IMG/VR virus record: IMGVR_UViG_3300040810_000553
Coordinates: 1 to 37,059 of that record
Direction: 5' to 3' (one strand)
Origin: a virus
DNA: 37,059 bases
The notes beneath the pieces are model-generated. The model worked only from the letters and a program-made list of their open reading frames with translations. It ran no database searches and was not told the DNA's origin. Shown here piece by piece: positions 30,283-36,901 of this stretch (the stretch's first letter is position 1; each line of letters begins with the position of its first letter). Position numbers and translations under genes: made by a program.

Positions 30283-30509
30283 TGTATACAGTAGAAATGG
30301 ATCTTGACGAAATTACTATCACATTGTTAGATGACAGTGGCAACTATGCTGATGTAATCATCAACAGTTTTGATGATATCGTTTACATAAGACAGTTTGA
30401 GGATAATTCAACTACACCTCAAGCTATTGCACTAAGTCCTCAGATGTGGGAAGAATTGATTTCAGCTATGCACAGTCCTGAGGGTGCATTTCGTACTGTT
30501 CGAAAATAG
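30282..30509 (+). CDS. Small acidic protein (75 aa)
   Basis: TAATG overlap with YqgE. Beta-rich acidic start (MYTVEMDLDEITITLLDDSG) and a C-terminal helix (SPQMWEELISAMHSP). No family was recognised. Co-translated with the YqgE homologue. Confidence 0.65.
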   Translation: MYTVEMDLDEITITLLDDSGNYADVIINSFDDIVYIRQFEDNSTTPQAIALSPQMWEELISAMHSPEGAFRTVRK

Positions 30510-30573
30510 ACCTGTTAGCGTACAACATTGTAACAGTTATGTAAATACACTTAATCAATTCAAGGAGGTCGTT

Positions 30574-30792
30574 ATGATTGCAAACAAACTAGCTAACCTG
30601 ACAGATGCAGAGTTACAACTTATGGAAAAAATCTTACATAAAGAATTTTTATACGAAGCAGAACAAAATAAAACCTGGAAAACTAAAAATAGCTATGAAA
30701 GACCTTTTCAACGTAGTCGTGGAATTATGAACTGCATTACTGCAATCAAAGGACAACGTGAATTGAACAAGACTCTGGAAACTCGCTGGTAA
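30574..30792 (+). CDS. Small basic helical protein (72 aa)
   Basis: Start at the ATG after a strong AAGGAGG. Begins MIANKLANLTDAELQLMEKI and ends NKTLETRW; helical and basic. A TGTAAATA (30540-30547) upstream is a possible weak late box. No family was recognised. The tmRNA promoter lies 9 nt after its stop. Confidence 0.7.
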   Translation: MIANKLANLTDAELQLMEKILHKEFLYEAEQNKTWKTKNSYERPFQRSRGIMNCITAIKGQRELNKTLETRW

Positions 30793-30801
30793 ACTTTTTA
30801 C

Positions 30802-30832
30802 TTGACAACTTTATAGAAACCATGTATAAATA
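30802..30832 (+). promoter_or_regulatory. tmRNA promoter: sigma70 and late box combined
   Basis: TTGACA (30802-30807), 17-nt spacer, TATAAA, continuing as TATAAATA (30825-30832). The same site therefore fits both a sigma70-type promoter and a perfect T4 late box, which would give tmRNA synthesis both early and late. Confidence 0.8.
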
Positions 30833-30837
30833 TAGCT

Positions 30838-31195
30838 GTAAACGTTGAAGCAACGTGAACACATTCTGGACCTGGGGGCGGTACCCAGCAGCTCCACCAT
30901 AAACACACTGAGAACGTGAAAGCGTCAGTAAGTCTATAAAGGGTCGCAACCTTGAGTAACAGTGTGTTTTTGATGGGGCTGAAATAGGATCGACAGGTGT
31001 TGTAGTGAAGTGGAGTTTACCGGATGACTGCGTTATTGGTCAACATTCATAATTGCAAATGATAATTATGCGCCAGAAATGGCTTTAGCTGCCTGATTTA
31101 GGTAAGTGGGGGTTGGCAACGAACCTAGCAACAGAATCGTTGCATATTTACTACACCTGTATAAATTATGTCTTTAGGGACTTGATTTTTATCTA
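30838..31195 (+). ncRNA. ssrA: Circularly permuted two-piece tmRNA
   Basis: The acceptor piece comes first and ends CAGCTCCACCA at 30899, after a T-arm-like CTGGG/CCCAG stem. A 75-nt intervening segment follows, closed by AAACACACTG (30901-30910) with CAGTGTGTTT (30960-30969). The coding piece starts GGGGCTGAAATAGGATCGAC at 30975; its GGGGCTG pairs with CAGCTCC of the acceptor piece. The tag frame (31055-31096) reads ANDNYAPEMALAA then TGA. This order is that of alphaproteobacterial two-piece tmRNAs. It rescues stalled ribosomes and tags proteins for ClpXP/ClpAP. The T-loop position reads GGCGGTA, not TTCRA. End points of the pieces are approximate. Confidence 0.94.
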
Positions 31196-31216
31196 GAATG
31201 TGTTAAATATAGTTTG

Positions 31217-31242
31217 ACAGCTGAATAATCAGCTGTTTTTTT
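31217..31242 (+). terminator. Rho-independent terminator after tmRNA
   Basis: Stem ACAGCTGA / TCAGCTGT (8 bp), ATAA loop and seven Ts, about 20-40 nt after the tmRNA coding piece and upstream of the porin gene. Confidence 0.92.
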
Positions 31243-31264
31243 AAGAACCTTAAGGAAAATAATA

Positions 31265-32035
31265 ATGAATCGTTTACTAGCAGTACTTCTAGCTACAACT
31301 GTAAGCACAGGCGCTTTCGCTGAAACTGAAATCGCAGGTACAACTATCGCAGGTGAAGTAGAAGTCACAATTAAAGAAAATGCCGCAGGAGACTGGGGCT
31401 CAACAACTGTACTAGATTTAGGCATTGCAAGAGAAGGCACAGCGTTTGGCGGATTTAACTTCGAATCAACAGACGGTGGTGATCTTACACTTGACGAATG
31501 GCAACTAGGTACAACAATCGGCACAGCAGCAACTATATCACTTGGTAAACAAGGTGATATTTGGGTTAGTGCAGAAGGTGAACATACAATTGCAAATCCA
31601 AAAATGGACGAAAGTGTAATTGTAGACTTAGGATCAGTTGCAGTTGCAGCTGAGTTTGGCGACTATAAAAATGACGTAAGTGACATTGAAGCAGTTGCTG
31701 GTGCAATGCACTGGGGCGAAGATGCACTTGGTGGCACAGTCGCACTTGACTATGACTTAGATACAGAAAACTGGACATTTGGTTCACGTGTTGATGTAGA
31801 TACGTTTGGTGCTGTAGTGACATATGCAGAATCAACTGAAAAGTTAGCATTTGAAATTGATACAACTACTAACGGTATCACAGCATATATCAATGGCGAT
31901 GAAGATGAACTAGCACGTAACATTGGTGCAGGTTATGAAATGGATTTCAACGGCATGACTATTGAACCAAAAGCAAACTACGATCTTGATGCTGAAGATT
32001 TTTCACCAAGTATTGTAGCAAGTTTTAACTTCTAA
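31265..32035 (+). CDS. Small outer-membrane porin-like beta-barrel protein
   Basis: A 256-residue protein. Signal peptide MNRLLAVLLATTVSTGAFA, then alternating amphipathic strands throughout (ATISLGKQGDIWVSAEGEHT; GGTVALDYDLDTENWTFGSR), rich in Gly, Asp, Thr and Ala with no Cys, ending in ASFNF, where the terminal Phe is the BAM-recognition signature. It resembles small alphaproteobacterial porins. In the host it would change outer-membrane permeability, or replace or mask a receptor to block superinfection. AAGGA precedes the ATG. Porins are rare in phages. Confidence 0.85.
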   Translation: MNRLLAVLLATTVSTGAFAETEIAGTTIAGEVEVTIKENAAGDWGSTTVLDLGIAREGTAFGGFNFESTDGGDLTLDEWQLGTTIGTAATISLGKQGDIWVSAEGEHTIANPKMDESVIVDLGSVAVAAEFGDYKNDVSDIEAVAGAMHWGEDALGGTVALDYDLDTENWTFGSRVDVDTFGAVVTYAESTEKLAFEIDTTTNGITAYINGDEDELARNIGAGYEMDFNGMTIEPKANYDLDAEDFSPSIVASFNF

Positions 32036-32038
32036 GAC

Positions 32039-32067
32039 TTGACATCTGTCAATAAATACACTATATT
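32039..32067 (+). promoter_or_regulatory. Sigma70 promoter with palindrome over -35
   Basis: TTGACA, 17-nt spacer, TATATT. TTGACA-TC-TGTCAA (32039-32052) is an inverted repeat covering the -35, and AATAAATA (32051-32058) lies in the spacer. It begins 3 nt after the porin stop. Confidence 0.85.
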
Positions 32068-32096
32068 ATACATATAGACAAACAAAGGAGTCAGCG

Positions 32097-32279
32097 ATGT
32101 TAGTAGGTTACGAAGGTTATATAGCCGTAGCAATTTGTTTATTTTGCACATGGTTAGGCTATACACAAGGAAAACGTAACGGAATTGAAAGTGCCTTAGA
32201 CGGTATGATAAAACTGAAACTACTAAAAGTTCTTGATAATGGAAGAATTGTCGCTGGTACCAATTTAGACACAAAATAG
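32097..32279 (+). CDS. Small single-span membrane protein (60 aa)
   Basis: N-terminal membrane segment (about 7-22, YIAVAICLFCTWLGYT) followed by a basic cytoplasmic-type helix (IESALDGMIKLKLLKVL). AAGGAG upstream. Expressed from the preceding sigma70 promoter. No family was recognised. Confidence 0.75.
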   Translation: MLVGYEGYIAVAICLFCTWLGYTQGKRNGIESALDGMIKLKLLKVLDNGRIVAGTNLDTK

Positions 32280-32328
32280 TTTGAAAAGAAACTAGCGGTA
32301 TCGAGATAAGACATAAGTAATTACAAGT

Positions 32329-32358
32329 ACAACACCTGCACTAAGTTGCAGGTGTTGT
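32329..32358 (+). terminator. Perfect 12-bp hairpin without T tract
   Basis: ACAACACCTGCA / TGCAGGTGTTGT around a 6-nt loop. Strong enough for a terminator, but followed by catgaata rather than Ts. It could be an RNase processing site or translation-control hairpin in front of the lipoprotein gene, 18 nt downstream. Confidence 0.55.
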
Positions 32359-32375
32359 CATGAATAGGATACCGA

Positions 32376-32885
32376 ATGCAATACAATTTTGTTTTAGCTA
32401 TATTACTTTTATCTGCGTGTGAGCCTACTATAATAGTAGATGGCAATGCAATACCAAATGCTCCAGAGCATATTCAAACCGCACTCAACAAGTATGGGTT
32501 CAACGAGTATCAACATAGAACTGTACTCAAAGAGTATGTAGGTGTTGATCCAAAACGCACAGAATGGTGTGCAGCATTTGTAAATGCAGTACTACACGAA
32601 AGCGGTATACCGGGTAGTGAAAGTGTAAGTGACGTTCCATTAATGGCAAGAAGTTTTTTAACTTGGGGTGAAACTATACAAGAACCCAAAGCAGGAGATC
32701 TAGTAATATTTCCAAGAGGTAAACAAGGATGGCAAGGGCACGTAGGCTTTTATGTTGGTAGTATACACAGAAACAATGTTGAATACTATCGTATACTAGG
32801 TGGCAATCAAAACAATAGTGTAAACATAGAAATATATCCTGCAAGCAAAACATTAGGTATTCGAAGAGCACCGAATAAATATTAG
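32376..32885 (+). CDS. Lipoprotein cell-wall amidase, TIGR02594/CHAP-like
   Basis: A 169-residue protein. An N-terminal lipoprotein signal (FVLAILLLSACEP, lipobox LSAC with Cys about 15) is followed by a cysteine-peptidase/amidase domain: EWCAAFVNAVLHESG (catalytic Cys about 66), SFLTWGETIQEPKAGDLVIF, GWQGHVGFYVG (His about 128) and ILGGNQNNSVNIEIYP. This is the TIGR02594 family of peptidoglycan-cleaving enzymes. Membrane-anchored form suggests a role in lysis or in local wall opening. Its last codons overlap a late box. Confidence 0.85.
   Translation: MQYNFVLAILLLSACEPTIIVDGNAIPNAPEHIQTALNKYGFNEYQHRTVLKEYVGVDPKRTEWCAAFVNAVLHESGIPGSESVSDVPLMARSFLTWGETIQEPKAGDLVIFPRGKQGWQGHVGFYVGSIHRNNVEYYRILGGNQNNSVNIEIYPASKTLGIRRAPNKY
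32874..32881 (+). promoter_or_regulatory. Late-type box AATAAATA, 5 nt before ATG
   Basis: AATAAATA overlapping the amidase stop, followed by ttagt and ATG with no adjacent Shine-Dalgarno sequence. Same geometry as the other leaderless candidates. Confidence 0.55.
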
Positions 32886-32886
32886 T

Positions 32887-33195
32887 ATGTTCAAGTTTAT
32901 TAAAAAATTGTTCGAACCTGAGCAAGTAGACTGGAGTGATATTGAACAACTGGAATCAAGAATACGTAATATTCGTACAAGGATCTACAGAGAGAAAAGT
33001 ACCCAGAAGCCAGTTCTTCCAACACACAGGGTTTACCCTACGTCCACGTTACAAGACATCAAAAACAAAAGTAATGACCTCAGAAGAAGTCTCGAAGAAG
33101 GATCAATTGTACCTCAACAGCCTAAACAAAGACATCAAACACAAGCAGAAAAAATGAAAGCTAAATTATTAGGTAATAACGCTAATACACCATAA
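32887..33195 (+). CDS. Basic helical protein (102 aa)
   Basis: Begins MFKFIKKLFEPEQVDWSDIE and continues with IRNIRTRIYREKSTQKPV; basic, helical, and probably disordered at the C terminus (QQPKQRHQTQAEKMKAKL). No family was recognised. Start 5 nt after a late box. Its end overlaps the convergent DUF3307 gene by 14 nt. Confidence 0.65.
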   Translation: MFKFIKKLFEPEQVDWSDIEQLESRIRNIRTRIYREKSTQKPVLPTHRVYPTSTLQDIKNKSNDLRRSLEEGSIVPQQPKQRHQTQAEKMKAKLLGNNANTP

Positions 33196-33544
33196 GCACA
33201 TAAAACAAATAGCAACTGTAGTGTGCCATTTGATCTACTGCTTGAACTTTCCAAAATTTGTTAGACTTCGTATCTAATTTTACACGTATGGTGTATATTC
33301 TCTTTACATAATCAATAACAGCATGCAATACAAAATCTAGCAGTGTGATTATTATGGCCCAATAGATCCCTGCAAATACAAGTGTAACTAAACCTGTAAG
33401 CAGTGCATGATCCATACTGTGTAACCAAAGTTTGGGTGTGTACAGTTTTTGTTTGTCACCATACTTTGGTTTGTTTAACCTGCTCTGTAACCATAAGTCG
33501 GCTACAGCATGTTTTATAAGAAGCAAGTAAAAATAAATTATCAA
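33182..33544 (-). CDS. DUF3307 integral membrane protein
   Basis: A 120-residue protein matching DUF3307: KHAVADLWLQSRLNK near the N terminus, LWLHSMDHALLTGLVTLVFA, DFVLHAVIDYVKR and VQAVDQMAHYSCYLFY. Three or four membrane helices. Start is a TTG shortly after the preceding gene on the same strand; no better ATG exists upstream. Function of the family is unknown. It forms a minus-strand pair with the 63-aa membrane protein. Confidence 0.75.
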   Translation of the reverse strand: MIIYFYLLLIKHAVADLWLQSRLNKPKYGDKQKLYTPKLWLHSMDHALLTGLVTLVFAGIYWAIIITLLDFVLHAVIDYVKRIYTIRVKLDTKSNKFWKVQAVDQMAHYSCYLFYVLMVY

Positions 33545-33549
33545 TGTTT

Positions 33550-33741
33550 CTATTGTCCCATCATGTTAATTAGAGGCGGGCCAAAACTTGCAGCCGCCCA
33601 TCCTAGTGCGCAAATTGTAATTACGCCATATATTAACCATTTGATTTTGAAATCATCGACTGTCATTTTAAGTGCTACTAGTTCGTTTCCTAGTATGCGA
33701 ACCAGCACTTCCATTTTACCTGTGTTATCTTTATCTGCCAT
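33550..33741 (-). CDS. Small membrane protein (63 aa)
   Basis: Charged N-terminal helix (KDNTGKMEVLVRILGNELVA) and one membrane segment (about 34-58, WLIYGVITICALGWAAASFG). AAAGGA upstream. The coiled-coil/single-span layout is holin- or XhlA-like. It is followed 5 nt later by DUF3307, and transcribed from a minus-strand late box. Confidence 0.7.
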   Translation of the reverse strand: MADKDNTGKMEVLVRILGNELVALKMTVDDFKIKWLIYGVITICALGWAAASFGPPLINMMGQ

Positions 33742-33774
33742 ATCTGTTTCCTTTAGAGCTTGACGTTTGTGTGA

Positions 33775-33782
33775 TATTTATA
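33775..33782 (-). promoter_or_regulatory. Minus-strand late promoter box TATAAATA
   Basis: Perfect late box on the minus strand, 33 nt before the 63-aa gene's ATG, with AAAGGA in the leader. It shows that both minus-strand cassettes carry their own late promoters. Confidence 0.65.
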
Positions 33783-33825
33783 TATGTATATATCTATGCC
33801 ATTATTTAGCGGTAAATATATAACC

Positions 33826-33906
33826 ATGGAAGATCCCAATGAAGATTGGTTGAACACTTGCGATGACCCATGCGATGATGTAACACATTGGGTAGGTAAC
33901 ATATGA
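33826..33906 (+). CDS. Possible tiny acidic protein (26 aa)
   Basis: MEDPNEDWLNTCDDPCDDVT and a short tail; very acidic with a CDDPC motif. Its stop overlaps the next ATG (ATGA), the coupling pattern seen throughout this genome. No clear Shine-Dalgarno sequence; GGTAAATA lies 7 nt upstream. It may be a real coupled mini-gene or just leader. Confidence 0.4.
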   Translation: MEDPNEDWLNTCDDPCDDVTHWVGNI

Positions 33907-34133
33907 GTAGAAAACTAATCACTGAGCATAAACCATGGCCTGGTAAAATATACAAATTTTTTGTAGTTGATGATTGTGGCCATGTATTAGAGGGCGATCT
34001 TCCAAGCGAAGAGGACGCCTGGATTGTCATTGACTTTCATGAACAACAAGAAGGTTTGAGAAACTTGCACATTGAAGTAGAACACAAACCACAGGTAAAA
34101 AAAGGATTTGGAAGAGATCCAGATCTACATTAA
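33903..34133 (+). CDS. Hypothetical protein (76 aa)
   Basis: Begins MSRKLITEHKPWPGKIYKFF, then a beta-rich centre (VVDDCGHVLEGDLPSEEDAW) and a basic tail. No family was recognised. Coupled to the 26-aa ORF by ATGA. A sigma70 promoter starts 4 nt after its stop. Confidence 0.65.
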   Translation: MSRKLITEHKPWPGKIYKFFVVDDCGHVLEGDLPSEEDAWIVIDFHEQQEGLRNLHIEVEHKPQVKKGFGRDPDLH

Positions 34134-34136
34134 TGG

Positions 34137-34165
34137 TTGACATTGCTAACATAAGATGCTAATGT
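34137..34165 (+). promoter_or_regulatory. Sigma70 promoter
   Basis: TTGACA, 17-nt spacer, TAATGT, 24 nt before the ATG of the 55-aa gene, with AAAGAGG between. Confidence 0.8.
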
Positions 34166-34189
34166 ATACTTGTAATAAAGAGGTGTATA

Positions 34190-34357
34190 ATGACCTTAGA
34201 AGAAGCAATGAAACTAAGAGCCTTTCACGATGCTTATTATGAGAATCAAGCTGAGCGTGAAGTATGGAACGATAAAGCTATAACCAAAGAGCAATTCTTT
34301 GAAGTATGGCTAAGGAGAGATGAAGAATGCAATACTTTGAAAAAATCTTCCACGTAA
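34190..34357 (+). CDS. Small acidic helical protein (55 aa)
   Basis: Begins MTLEEAMKLRAFHDAYYENQ and continues with VWNDKAITKEQFFEVWLRRD. The domain ends before the last dozen residues, which overlap the start of the next gene. It is positioned behind a consensus promoter and a Shine-Dalgarno sequence. No family was recognised. Confidence 0.65.
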   Translation: MTLEEAMKLRAFHDAYYENQAEREVWNDKAITKEQFFEVWLRRDEECNTLKKSST

Positions 34358-34875
34358 TTGTTATCAGTGGATTTATTGGGCTTGTTGCTGGAGCGGCACA
34401 TGCAAACAGTTTTACTACAACAGGTAAACTAATTCGCAAAGAACCTATCTACACACAAGTAACACAACAGACACCTGTAAATGAATGCTATACAGTTGAT
34501 GTTCCTGTGTACGGAAATGTACAGGGCGGTGGCGATGCCGCAGGTGGCGCACTAGCGGGTATGATTATTGGTGGTATACTAGGTAAAGGTGTAAGCGGTA
34601 ATGACAATGGTGCAGCTGCAGGTGCAGTAATTGGCGGTCTAATTGGTGCTGACAAAGGTGCTAATACCTCAAAACGTGTTGTCACAGGATATCGACAAGA
34701 ACAACGTTGTGAACAAAGATACGTAAATGAACAAAAAACGATTGCAAATCAGTATCGTTTAGTGTATCTTGTAGATGGACATGAGTTTGCATACACTGTA
34801 AACAAAGCTCAAGGACGTAATGCTTGGGTTGGACAAACCAAACGTTTTCGTATCCGTTATCAAATGTTAGACTAA
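34327..34875 (+). CDS. Glycine-zipper surface protein (17-kDa antigen-like)
   Basis: A 182-residue protein with an N-terminal signal sequence (HVIVISGFIGLVAGAAHA) and a glycine-zipper region (about 73-110: GGALAGMIIGGILGKGV and AAAGAVIGGLIGADKG) as in the Rickettsia 17-kDa surface antigen family. The C-terminal 70 residues are beta-rich (RLVYLVDGHEFAYTVNKAQG). Glycine zippers insert in membranes and can form pores. It would act at the host outer membrane or periplasm. AAGGAG precedes the ATG. Such proteins are host-like and may be an envelope-modifying acquisition. Confidence 0.82.
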   Translation: MQYFEKIFHVIVISGFIGLVAGAAHANSFTTTGKLIRKEPIYTQVTQQTPVNECYTVDVPVYGNVQGGGDAAGGALAGMIIGGILGKGVSGNDNGAAAGAVIGGLIGADKGANTSKRVVTGYRQEQRCEQRYVNEQKTIANQYRLVYLVDGHEFAYTVNKAQGRNAWVGQTKRFRIRYQMLD

Positions 34876-34887
34876 GAAAGTATTTAA

Positions 34888-35118
34888 ATGAACAACAAAG
34901 TAGTATATGCTAATGAAGCAACAATCACTAGCACACGAACAGGTACAGAAGTTGTAGCTGAAATAGATAACTTTAAATTCCAACAACACCTAGATGCATT
35001 CATCGCGACAAACAAAATACCAATGCGGTGGAATGGTAAAACTTATGTAGGTAATGTAAGCGGTATGGAGTTTACAACAGACGGTCCCAAAGAGTCAATC
35101 AAGTATACACGGAGGTAA
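34888..35118 (+). CDS. Small protein (76 aa)
   Basis: Beta-rich: VVYANEATITSTRTGTEVVA, then NKIPMRWNGKTYVGNVSGME and a basic end. Repeats of short strands suggest a compact beta domain. No family was recognised. 2 nt from the next gene. Weak Shine-Dalgarno sequence only. Confidence 0.65.
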   Translation: MNNKVVYANEATITSTRTGTEVVAEIDNFKFQQHLDAFIATNKIPMRWNGKTYVGNVSGMEFTTDGPKESIKYTRR

Positions 35119-35120
35119 TT

Positions 35121-35504
35121 ATGAGTATGCATTTAGTTGGTCCATATATGACCACAACAAAGTATAATCGTAAACAGAAAAAGCCCAATGCTAAAGTAGC
35201 AAAAGCACAAGCTGAGCATGAAAAATGGTTACGCAAACAAGGCGTACATCCCGAACAATTAGAAGCAAAGAGAGCAAAACGTGGAAATATTGTTACTAAT
35301 ACTATTCCTGATTATCGTGCAGATGCCTGCAGCATACCTACTAGTGACAGAGTTGCAGGACATGGGCCTGCTAAAGAAAGTATGACCTATAGCGGCGAAC
35401 GTCAACTACTAGGTATTGCTACAATGCACAAGTCAAACATGGTACCCATATTTGCTGATAAAAAAGAAGACGCAAAAGACATAGCAAATATGAGGCGTGG
35501 ATGA
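35121..35504 (+). CDS. Basic protein (127 aa)
   Basis: Lys/Ala-rich N-terminal half (KYNRKQKKPNAKVAKAQAEH) followed by DYRADACSIPTSDRVAGHGP, GLY/PRO-type turns, and a charged end. The middle resembles a short recurring phage motif of the form IPDYRADACSIPTSDRV, but its role is not known to me. AGGAGG-like AGGTAATT upstream. Its stop overlaps the next ATG. Confidence 0.65.
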   Translation: MSMHLVGPYMTTTKYNRKQKKPNAKVAKAQAEHEKWLRKQGVHPEQLEAKRAKRGNIVTNTIPDYRADACSIPTSDRVAGHGPAKESMTYSGERQLLGIATMHKSNMVPIFADKKEDAKDIANMRRG

Positions 35505-35653
35505 AGTGGTGGGATTATCCGGTTTGTTTATTTTTTGCTTTTCAATTTTGGATGAGCATCTTATCTTTTAACTTGATTTCTTTAACGATTATGTGTATAC
35601 TATGGTTACAATATGAGGAGTTTAGAAAACGTGGCAATTCACGCAATGATTGA
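35501..35653 (+). CDS. Small membrane protein (50 aa)
   Basis: MKWWDYPVCLFFAFQFWMSI, then LSFNLISLTIMCILWLQYEE and a basic tail. Two short hydrophobic stretches with a very aromatic start. Coupled by ATGA to the upstream gene and overlapping the DexA-like start and its promoter. The composition fits a real membrane peptide, though promoter overlap makes this uncertain. Confidence 0.5.
   Translation: MKWWDYPVCLFFAFQFWMSILSFNLISLTIMCILWLQYEEFRKRGNSRND
35573..35601 (+). promoter_or_regulatory. Sigma70 promoter inside a coding region
   Basis: TTGATT, 17-nt spacer, TATACT, lying within the 50-aa membrane ORF. The expected start near 35607 leaves a 24-nt leader with GAGGAG before the GTG of the DexA-like gene. 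Confidence 0.75.
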
Positions 35654-36218
35654 TTTAGAAACGCTGGACACTAGTCCACGTTGCACTGTGCTAACTATTG
35701 GCGGTGTTAAATTTAATCCTCACACATTAGACGAACCTCACAGCGAATTTTATTTTCGTTTGGACTTAGACGAACAAGATAAACTTGGACGTACAGTCAC
35801 AGACGATACTATAGAATGGTGGGCCAAACAAGATCCCAAAGTAAAAGAAGAAGCCTTTGCAGAAGAAGACAGAGTCGGGCTGAAACACTTCCTAGACCAC
35901 TTGACCAGGTGGATGGTAGGTGTCGATGTATTATGGGGTCATGGATATGGCTTTGACGTTACTATTGTAGAAGATATGTATCGTCAAATGGCTACACCTA
36001 TTCCATGGAACTTTTGGCAAGTAAAAGATGGTAGAACATTCTTAAGTTTACTGCCCAGCGATCCTCGCAAAACTATGCAACAGGATCTGCACAACGCTCT
36101 TGCTGATAGTTATTATCAAGCAAAAGCAATACAAATAGCATATGCTAAATATGCTGAGTGGACTAACGGTTCGACCCACTATAAAGACTCCGCACCAACC
36201 ATAAGTCAGGGAGTTTAA
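35631..36218 (+). CDS. DexA-like 3'-5' exonuclease (DEDD family)
   Basis: A 195-residue nuclease. Exo I is HAMIDLETLDTSPRCTVLTI (Asp and Glu), Exo II lies in VDVLWGHGYGFDVTIVEDMY (Asp), and Exo III in HNALADSYYQAKAI (His and Asp, DEDDh type). It resembles T4 DexA and related phage or Rv2179c-type exonucleases acting on DNA or RNA 3' ends. Start chosen at GTG because GAGGAG is 10 nt upstream; an ATG 18 nt earlier has no Shine-Dalgarno sequence. Early-type promoter upstream. Confidence 0.87.
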   Translation: MAIHAMIDLETLDTSPRCTVLTIGGVKFNPHTLDEPHSEFYFRLDLDEQDKLGRTVTDDTIEWWAKQDPKVKEEAFAEEDRVGLKHFLDHLTRWMVGVDVLWGHGYGFDVTIVEDMYRQMATPIPWNFWQVKDGRTFLSLLPSDPRKTMQQDLHNALADSYYQAKAIQIAYAKYAEWTNGSTHYKDSAPTISQGV

Positions 36219-36219
36219 T

Positions 36220-36672
36220 ATGGCAAAATATCAATCAACAAAAACATACGGGCATAACATTGGACTAAGTGCAGTGTTCCGTCAACCACACGCAGATCAT
36301 TCGCATTGTAGATTCTTGCATGGATATAGTTTAGCATTTAAGTTTACATTTGGTTGCGATAGTTTAGATCATCGCAATTGGGCTGTAGACTTTGGTGGAC
36401 TAAAGCCATTGAAGAAATGGTTAGAAGACACATTTGATCACAAGACAGTAATTGACAGAGAAGATCCATTCTTGTATAAGTTCGCAGAACTTGAGAACAT
36501 GGGACTAGCAGAAATTACAGTACTAGATGGTGTAGGTGCAGAAAAGTTTGCAGAACATGCTTGTAAATTTGCAGACGAATTAATACGTGAAGCAACAGAC
36601 AATCGTTGTTATTGTGTGAGTTGCGAATGTAGTGAACACGGAGCGAATAGTGCAATCTATCACAACGAATGA
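36220..36672 (+). CDS. QueD-like 6-carboxytetrahydropterin synthase homologue
   Basis: A 150-residue 6-pyruvoyl-tetrahydropterin synthase/QueD-fold protein. The active-site region is FRQPHADHSHCRFLHGYSLA: the catalytic Cys and first His of CxxxHGH are there, but the second metal His is Tyr (HGY). Downstream TFDHKTVIDREDPF (conserved D-H) and CVSCECSEHGANSAIY (Glu) match the family. QueD makes the preQ0 precursor for queuosine or 7-deazaguanine DNA in phages. Whether this variant still binds zinc and makes it is uncertain. GGGAG upstream. Confidence 0.8.
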   Translation: MAKYQSTKTYGHNIGLSAVFRQPHADHSHCRFLHGYSLAFKFTFGCDSLDHRNWAVDFGGLKPLKKWLEDTFDHKTVIDREDPFLYKFAELENMGLAEITVLDGVGAEKFAEHACKFADELIREATDNRCYCVSCECSEHGANSAIYHNE

Positions 36673-36901
36673 TTTAGAATGGTGTGCTAACTGGACACAG
36701 GACAATAGATATTATTGTACTATGTCTATAAGAAGCAAACGATTTAGTAAGCCAAAAGGTTTTCATAAATTACTTGAAGACCTTTTTGGCAATGACTATG
36801 GTGCGTTTAGATACGACAATCATCGTAACGGTTATGAATGCTGGTTTAAAAGTAAAGAAGACATGTTAACATTAAAGTTATTGGCTAGAAATGGATACTG
36901 A
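36650..36901 (+). CDS. Small basic protein (83 aa)
   Basis: Start set at GTG preceded by GGAG at 6 nt, inside the QueD-like gene. Begins MQSITTNDLEWCANWTQDNR and ends GYECWFKSKEDMLTLKLLAR; Trp/Tyr-rich, alpha/beta. No family was recognised. It overlaps the next gene as well. Confidence 0.65.
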   Translation: MQSITTNDLEWCANWTQDNRYYCTMSIRSKRFSKPKGFHKLLEDLFGNDYGAFRYDNHRNGYECWFKSKEDMLTLKLLARNGY

